Assembly: GCF_944387245.1 (NCBI RefSeq)
Contig: NZ_CALXEE010000005.1
Location: forward strand, 1-54,777
Origin: an uncultured Intestinimonas sp.
Lineage (GTDB): Bacteria > Bacillota > Clostridia > Oscillospirales > Oscillospiraceae
Length of the DNA stretch: 54,777 nucleotides
Direction: 5' to 3'
Numbering within the stretch: position 1 is the first letter of the stretch; the number at the start of each line of letters is the position of its first letter. Below are positions 50,167-54,777 of the stretch, piece by piece. The translations under genes were made by a program, and so were the position numbers. The notes beneath the pieces were generated by a model. The model did not search any database. It saw nothing but the letters and a program-made list of their open reading frames with translations, and was not told the DNA's origin.

Positions 50167-52239
50167 TTATTCAGACAGACCCAGGTAGAACCGGGCGCCG
50201 GGGTCACCGGCAAAGACCACCCAGCCGCCCTCCGGCAGCACGGCGGAGGTATCCCCAAAAGCCACGGAGCTGGCCGTCACGGCGCCGTTGGCGTCGTAGA
50301 CAGTAAAGCCGCCCGCCTTCGGCAGGGTCACAGCGAGGGTCCGCCCAGCCAGATCCCCCACATTGAACCACCGGGCGTAGCCATCGTTGAGGATGGTGCA
50401 GTAGGCCCCCGTGCCGGCATAGAGGTTTCCCAGGCCGGAGGCCGGAGCGCAGATGTAGTCCCCCGCCTTCAGGTAGGCCTTGCCGTCCACGGTGACGGCG
50501 GCATAATCGGCGCCGTTGCGGCTGCCGGTGCCGGGGAGCTGGACATACTGCCGGGCCAGGGTCTCGTCCACGATGCGCTGGAAGCCGGCCGCGTAGCCGG
50601 GAGTCTCCGGCATGGAGGCCACGGCGGCAAAAGGCCCCGACAGGTAGACCTGGGAGGTATACTTCTCATTGACGATGAGGTAGAGCTCCGAGCCCCGGGC
50701 GGCCCAGACGTCCAGGGCGGCCTGGTCGGCCTCGGTGTTGGGCTCCAGCTTCTCCAGGGCGTAATTGGCGGTACCGGAGACGGTGAGGCCGGGCACGGCG
50801 GCATAGCCCTCCTGGTAGAGGTAGGTCCGGCCGTTGTCCCCGGTGACGAACTTCACGATGAAGCTGTCCGTCTCGTCCAGGAAGGTTCCGTCGTCCCGGT
50901 AGGTGAAGGTCTGCACCGCCCCGCCCAAGGCGGCGGCGTTGGTCAGGGTCATGGTCTGGTCGTCGGGGAAGGCCACGGTGGCCACCATGCCCAGGGAGAC
51001 ATAGGTGCCGGCGTTGGCCTTCAGCTCCTGGGGGATGGCCGCGGGCTGGCCGTCGGGGAGGGCGGGCAGGCTCTCGTCCACCGTCACCCCCTCCTCAGCC
51101 AGGGCGTCCATGAGGATGCGCTCCCCCGCCAGCTGATTATAGGTACTCACACCGCCGGAGGAGAGGACGGCCACCGCCTTCTCCTCCCCCGGGAGGACGA
51201 CGAGGGAGGCGTGGTAGCGCAGGGTGTCGCCCCCCTTCACCAGGGCGGTGACGCCGCTCTGGTTGAAGGGGTACTGGTGGACGTTGTCCCAGCCCAGGCC
51301 GTAGGCCAGGGTGTCGTTCTCGCTGTTCTCCGGCCACAGGCCCTTCACCGCCCAGTCGGTGTTCATGAGGTCCAGCCACTCCTGGCTCAGCAGGTCGGTG
51401 CCGCACAGGAGGCCGCCGAAGGCGGCCAGATCGGCGGCCGTGGCGTAGAGGCCGCCGGTGCCCACGATACCGATGGTGTCCTGGGGCAGGTCCCGGGTGT
51501 CCTCGGCGGAGGCGTAGGTCTTGGCCAGACGGCCGGTGTCAAAGTCGTCCCCGGGGGCATAGGTGTCGGCGAGGCCCGCCGGGTCCAGGATGGCGGCGTG
51601 GAGGTAGCCCATATAGTCCATGCCGCTCACAGCCTCCACCACCAGCTGGGCCAGGGTGTAGCCGTCGTTGGAGTAAACGCAGTAGGCGCCGGGGTCGGCC
51701 TTGAGCCGCTGGGTGCACAGCCGCTCCAGCAGGTCATCGGCGGCGCGCTCGTCGGTGTCGCCGAAGAGGAATGCGTCCCGGGTGGTGTCCCCCATGAGGC
51801 CGGAGGAGTGGTCCAGCAGCATGCGGACGGTGATGTCCTTATACCGCTCGTCGGCCATGGTGAACCCGGGCAGATACTTGGTCACCGGGTCCTCCAGGGA
51901 CAGCTTGCCGTCCTGGGCCAGGGTGAGGACGGCGGCGGCGGTATAGGTCTTGGACACCGAACCCACGCCATAGAGGATGTCCTCGGTGAGGAGGCGGTTC
52001 TCCGTCTTGGAGTAGACCCCCCAGCCCCCCTGGGCGGTGATGGCGCCCTCCTCCCACAGGGCGTAGCGCACCGAGGTGGCCCCGCCGTACTGGCCTGCCA
52101 GCTCAATGGCGTGGAAGGCCTTCTCCTCAAAGGTCTCCCCCGCCATTCCGGTCTCCCGGGCGGCCAGGGCGGGCAGGGTCAGGGCGGGCACCAGGATGAG
52201 TCCCGCCAGGGTCCCGCTGAGCATCCGTTTCCATTCCAT
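50167..52239 (-). CDS. Secreted beta-lactamase-type serine hydrolase
   Basis: 690 residues. Signal peptide (LIL VPALTLPALAA), then a class C beta-lactamase/DD-peptidase-like domain with S94-V-S-K97 (SxxK) in GVGSVSKTYTAAA, the YxN motif Y-S-N in AYCVYSNDGY and a distal HASLVVLPG segment where KTG-like residues are usual. After about residue 400 comes a beta-rich C-terminal half of unknown role. It may act on peptidoglycan or D-amino-acid peptides rather than antibiotics. Confidence 0.88.
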   Translation of the reverse strand: MEWKRMLSGTLAGLILVPALTLPALAARETGMAGETFEEKAFHAIELAGQYGGATSVRYALWEEGAITAQGGWGVYSKTENRLLTEDILYGVGSVSKTYTAAAVLTLAQDGKLSLEDPVTKYLPGFTMADERYKDITVRMLLDHSSGLMGDTTRDAFLFGDTDERAADDLLERLCTQRLKADPGAYCVYSNDGYTLAQLVVEAVSGMDYMGYLHAAILDPAGLADTYAPGDDFDTGRLAKTYASAEDTRDLPQDTIGIVGTGGLYATAADLAAFGGLLCGTDLLSQEWLDLMNTDWAVKGLWPENSENDTLAYGLGWDNVHQYPFNQSGVTALVKGGDTLRYHASLVVLPGEEKAVAVLSSGGVSTYNQLAGERILMDALAEEGVTVDESLPALPDGQPAAIPQELKANAGTYVSLGMVATVAFPDDQTMTLTNAAALGGAVQTFTYRDDGTFLDETDSFIVKFVTGDNGRTYLYQEGYAAVPGLTVSGTANYALEKLEPNTEADQAALDVWAARGSELYLIVNEKYTSQVYLSGPFAAVASMPETPGYAAGFQRIVDETLARQYVQLPGTGSRNGADYAAVTVDGKAYLKAGDYICAPASGLGNLYAGTGAYCTILNDGYARWFNVGDLAGRTLAVTLPKAGGFTVYDANGAVTASSVAFGDTSAVLPEGGWVVFAGDPGARFYLGLSE

Positions 52240-52260
52240 GTTCCTTCCTCCTTTTTCCGT

Positions 52261-52587
52261 CTATGCCTCCGGCTTGGATGCGCCGTTGGCCAACTCCTCA
52301 TAATAGGCCCGGCACTCCGCCGCCGTCCGGGGCGGATGGGCGTTCATGGCGTCGGCCTGCTCCAGGAGCCAGGTCCGCATGGCGGCAATGCCCTCCTCAC
52401 TCACCGGGAAGGTGGCCTCCCCCTCCTGCCGGGCGTATTTCCGGCAAAAAGGTCCCTGCCAGATCACCACGCGCATGGCCCCTTCCTGGGGCTTTTCAAT
52501 CTCGTAGCACAGCAGGCCCCGGCTCCCCGACCAGCCGTTGTCGTTTTCATAGTGGGAGAGCACCGGGAGATAAAATTCCTGTTCCAT
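52261..52587 (-). CDS. Small hypothetical protein
   Basis: 108 residues, soluble: MEQEFYLPVLSHYENDNGWS, GSRGLLCYEIEKPQEGAMRV and VIWQGPFCRKYARQEGEATF. It is Trp/Tyr-rich at the start and helical at the end. No family recognised. ATG at 52587 follows AAGGAGG. It sits between the sulfatase gene and the serine hydrolase gene and is probably in the same transcript. Confidence 0.8.
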   Translation of the reverse strand: MEQEFYLPVLSHYENDNGWSGSRGLLCYEIEKPQEGAMRVVIWQGPFCRKYARQEGEATFPVSEEGIAAMRTWLLEQADAMNAHPPRTAAECRAYYEELANGASKPEA

Positions 52588-52597
52588 CTGATCCTCC

Positions 52598-54598
52598 TTA
52601 TTGATCGGGCAGGGTGAAGAAGTCGGGCAGCCGGTCCTCCTCACTGTCAAAAAGCAGGTTGTACTGGAGGGACTCGTACTGGAGGAGCCCCTCCTGGGCC
52701 GCCTCCGAGAGGTCCTCCCGGCTCTTCTGCCAGGTGCCGTCGGTATCCATGTAGCCCACGGAGTTGAGGGCGGGCACCGTCTCCCGGAGCCGGAGCAGGA
52801 ACTGCTGGTACTCCGTCATAGGCAGGCCGGCCGTCTCCATAAGCATGGCGGAGAGGTAGTTGAGGGAGGTGGTCACCCCGTCCGCCTCCGGGATGTCGTA
52901 GTTGGCCCACAGGAGGAAGGGCACCTCCTGGCGCTGCTGGGCGGCGGCGATGTCCACCTTCTCAAAGTCGCCCCCCAGCACCTCGGTGTAGAAGTTGGTG
53001 ACCACCTGGGGCTGGTGATCCCCGAACATGAGGATCATGGTGGGCTCCTCCACCTGGGAGAAGTAGTTGATCAGGTATTCCAGGGCACTGTCCGACTGCC
53101 GCAGCAGGGAGAGGTACTGGTCCACGGTGGAGTAGCGGCCCTCCATGTCCCCGGTGAGCCACACCGTCCTGTCCAAACCCGTCCAGGCCACGTTGTAGGC
53201 GCTGTGGTTCTGCATGGTGACGTTGAAGATAAAGAGGGGCTCGCCGTCCTCCTTCTCCTCGTAGCGCCGCACCAGATTCTCATAGTTGGCCTGGTCTGTG
53301 ATGTAATTGCGCATGTAGCTGACATCGGTAAAATCATTTTGGAAATAGATCTCGTCGAAGCCGAAGCTCTGGTATACCGCCCGGCGGTTCCAGCCAGAGG
53401 AAAGATAGGGGTGCATGAACACCGTCCGGTAGCCCAGGCTCCCCAGCTGGGCGCCCAGATTGGGCTCGTCGGCGCCCACATACATGTGGAAGGGCACCGT
53501 GCCCTCGGGAAGGAAGGCCATGGTGTTGCCCGTCAGGAACTCGTACTCCGAGTTGGCGGTGGTGCCGCCAAAGACGGAGGAATAGGCCGTGCCCCGGATG
53601 GTGTTCTCAGTGAGGCTGTGGAAGAAGGGCAGCGGGTCGGCGTTGGTCTCCAGGTCAAAGACCTCTGCCAGGTCGGAGAAGGACTCGTTCATGATGACGA
53701 TGAGGTTCACCGGCGTCTCCGCCCCGGCGGCGTCGGGGTCGGCCTGCCACTCCTCCTCCGTCTCCAGCCGGATGGAGGAGAGGGTCTCCTGGGAGTAGTC
53801 CTCCGGCTCCTCCACCGTGCTGTACCGCAGGCACACCGAGAAGTTGAGGACGAAGCCGTTGCCCCGGGTGGTCCACAGGGAGGGCTCGATCCCCAGCTGC
53901 CGGAGGAAGTCGGTCTGGAAAAAGACCGTCAGGTAGGCGGCGGAGAGGACGGCCACCGGGATGACCGCCCGCCAGTGGGGACGCTGCCGCCCCGGGCGTT
54001 TGGGTACCTTCCACAGCAGCAGCAGGAAGAGGGCCAGCACCAGCAGGCACCGGAGCTGGACCACATCGAGGGTATAATCGTAATTCCCCGCCACGTTGGC
54101 GGCGGTCTGGAGGGTGAGGAGGTCGCCGGGAAAGATGGTGCGGCCCCGGAAGTGGATGACGTACCGGTTGGCCAGGCCCACAAAGGTGAAGAGCCCTGTG
54201 GTGAGCCCCGCCGTCAGCCGCACCCGGCCGGTGACCAGGTAGAGCACTCCGGCGGCCATGTAGTACCACACCAGGTTCAGCGCAATCTGGAGGGCGGAGA
54301 GCTCCTCCCAGACCAGGTAGTTGTAGTTCATCTGCTCCACCAGCACGAAGGCGAGCAGCGGACCGATGACGAAGGCGGCCCAGCGGCACCGGGCGGCGGC
54401 CCCGTCCTCCAATGTCACGCCCAGCGGGAGGAGGCCGCCAAAGGCCAGGGCCCAGCAGGCGCACTGCCACAGGGGCAGTCCGTAGAGAGCCAGGCCGGCA
54501 AAAATCGCGGCGGCCAGGACTGCGGCGGGGAGAAGCCGGTCCCGGCGGTAAAAGACGGGGCGGCGGAGCTTGGCGGGGGATGGGGTCATGACGCTCAT
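52598..54598 (-). CDS. LTA synthase-like sulfatase family protein
   Basis: About 666 residues: six or seven N-terminal membrane helices, then an extracytoplasmic sulfatase-fold domain. VNLIVIMNESFSDLAE gives the first metal Glu, VFGGTTANSEYEFLTGN the nucleophile region (Thr), and MFGDHQPQVV the distal metal Asp/His. Enzymes of this family polymerise glycerol phosphate (LtaS) or add phosphoglycerol to glycans. The start M at 54598 follows AAAGGAAAG. Its neighbours earlier in the window (GT28/flippase, TagA) point to anionic wall polymers. Confidence 0.9.
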   Translation of the reverse strand: MSVMTPSPAKLRRPVFYRRDRLLPAAVLAAAIFAGLALYGLPLWQCACWALAFGGLLPLGVTLEDGAAARCRWAAFVIGPLLAFVLVEQMNYNYLVWEELSALQIALNLVWYYMAAGVLYLVTGRVRLTAGLTTGLFTFVGLANRYVIHFRGRTIFPGDLLTLQTAANVAGNYDYTLDVVQLRCLLVLALFLLLLWKVPKRPGRQRPHWRAVIPVAVLSAAYLTVFFQTDFLRQLGIEPSLWTTRGNGFVLNFSVCLRYSTVEEPEDYSQETLSSIRLETEEEWQADPDAAGAETPVNLIVIMNESFSDLAEVFDLETNADPLPFFHSLTENTIRGTAYSSVFGGTTANSEYEFLTGNTMAFLPEGTVPFHMYVGADEPNLGAQLGSLGYRTVFMHPYLSSGWNRRAVYQSFGFDEIYFQNDFTDVSYMRNYITDQANYENLVRRYEEKEDGEPLFIFNVTMQNHSAYNVAWTGLDRTVWLTGDMEGRYSTVDQYLSLLRQSDSALEYLINYFSQVEEPTMILMFGDHQPQVVTNFYTEVLGGDFEKVDIAAAQQRQEVPFLLWANYDIPEADGVTTSLNYLSAMLMETAGLPMTEYQQFLLRLRETVPALNSVGYMDTDGTWQKSREDLSEAAQEGLLQYESLQYNLLFDSEEDRLPDFFTLPDQ

Positions 54599-54707
54599 GG
54601 CAGTTTCTTTCCTTTTCGCGAGAGAGTTTGAAAACAAGCTCCATTTTACAACGGCCTCCCCCCAAAAGCAAGGCCGCGGGCATTACGCTTTTCTTACATA
54701 AGAAAGG

Positions 54708-54747
54708 GCCCGTCGCAGAATCGAAAGATTCTGCGGCGGGCTTTTTT
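54708..54747 (+). terminator. Plus-oriented terminator at the right edge
   Basis: GCCCGTCGCAGAATC, loop GAAA, GATTCTGCGGCGGGC, then TTTTTT. No plus-strand gene precedes it in the window; on the minus strand the tail is weak (CCCTTTCTT). Confidence 0.75.
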
Positions 54748-54777
54748 CTGCCCATGGAGATAATTATGAAGGAAATT

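Noticed and set aside
50158-52617. 819-codon plus-strand frame opposite the serine hydrolase gene
   Set aside because: Antisense frame kept open by GC-rich third positions; the minus-strand protein has a signal peptide and SxxK motif.

Overview
The window is a continuous piece of a high-GC (by eye above 60%) Gram-positive, spore-forming chromosome. Evidence: spoVT with a sigma-G-like promoter, an alanine T-box leader before alaS, extended Shine-Dalgarno sequences, S-layer homology domains, an LTA-synthase-like sulfatase, a Clostridia-type iron-sulfur serine dehydratase (sdaAB/sdaAA) and a TrpXYZ-like ABC operon. The gene set and base composition suggest an anaerobic gut member of the Oscillospiraceae (Flavonifractor/Lawsonibacter-like); this is inference, since no rRNA is present.

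Layout. 1-6.6 kb: tail of an upstream gene; a minus-strand operon of a PAS/HTH regulator, an M20 dipeptidase and a lipoprotein; a membrane-anchored flavodoxin-fold protein; a GT2 glycosyltransferase with UDP-galactopyranose mutase; inorganic pyrophosphatase. 6.6-9.6 kb: a thiol/redox block with TlpA-like thioredoxin and CcdA, a divergent Crp/Fnr regulator, and a NapH-like Fe-S membrane protein with a ferredoxin. 9.6-10.3 kb: a promoter-to-terminator non-coding transcription unit with no protein, the strongest candidate for an uncharacterised element. 10.4-13.8 kb: receiver/degenerate HD-GYP protein, HPt protein, ThpR, SpoVT, ExoIII. 13.9-16.8 kb: a phosphopantetheinyl transferase, then a GT28 glycolipid glycosyltransferase paired with a flippase-like membrane protein. 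16.8-24.1 kb: a minus-strand DNA metabolism operon (XRE regulator, comEC, holA, hypothetical, rnmV-like, recG, C_GCAxxG_C_C protein). 24.17-24.70 kb: a non-coding, 528-bp imperfect inverted repeat built from smaller hairpins. 24.9-32.5 kb: HIT protein, a 57-residue DUF4250-like gene, alaS with T-box, three small membrane proteins, a U32 protein, MltG. 32.7 kb: a tiny Cys/Gly/Asn-rich peptide. 33-35.6 kb: 5-FTHF cyclo-ligase, DJ-1, Tmk, TagA/WecG-type glycosyltransferase. 35.7-39 kb: TrpXYZ-like ABC importer whose first intergenic gap is packed with hairpins between two identical 30-bp copies. 39-43 kb: LysR regulator divergent from a DAACS symporter and two-subunit L-serine dehydratase. 43-54.6 kb: stalk-domain secreted protein, S41 protease with SLH domains, two-domain polyphosphate kinase 2, short YitT protein, beta-CASP metallo-hydrolase, secreted serine hydrolase, hypothetical, LTA-synthase-like sulfatase.

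Most of the window is ordinary core genome. No phage, transposase, plasmid, CRISPR, tRNA or rRNA gene was recognised. The parts that gene content does not explain are the structured RNA unit near 10 kb, the large palindrome near 24.4 kb, the hairpin cluster near 37 kb and the Cys-rich peptide near 32.7 kb. Gene starts were chosen by ribosome-binding-site position and family length. Coordinates of individual sites were counted by hand and may be off by one.
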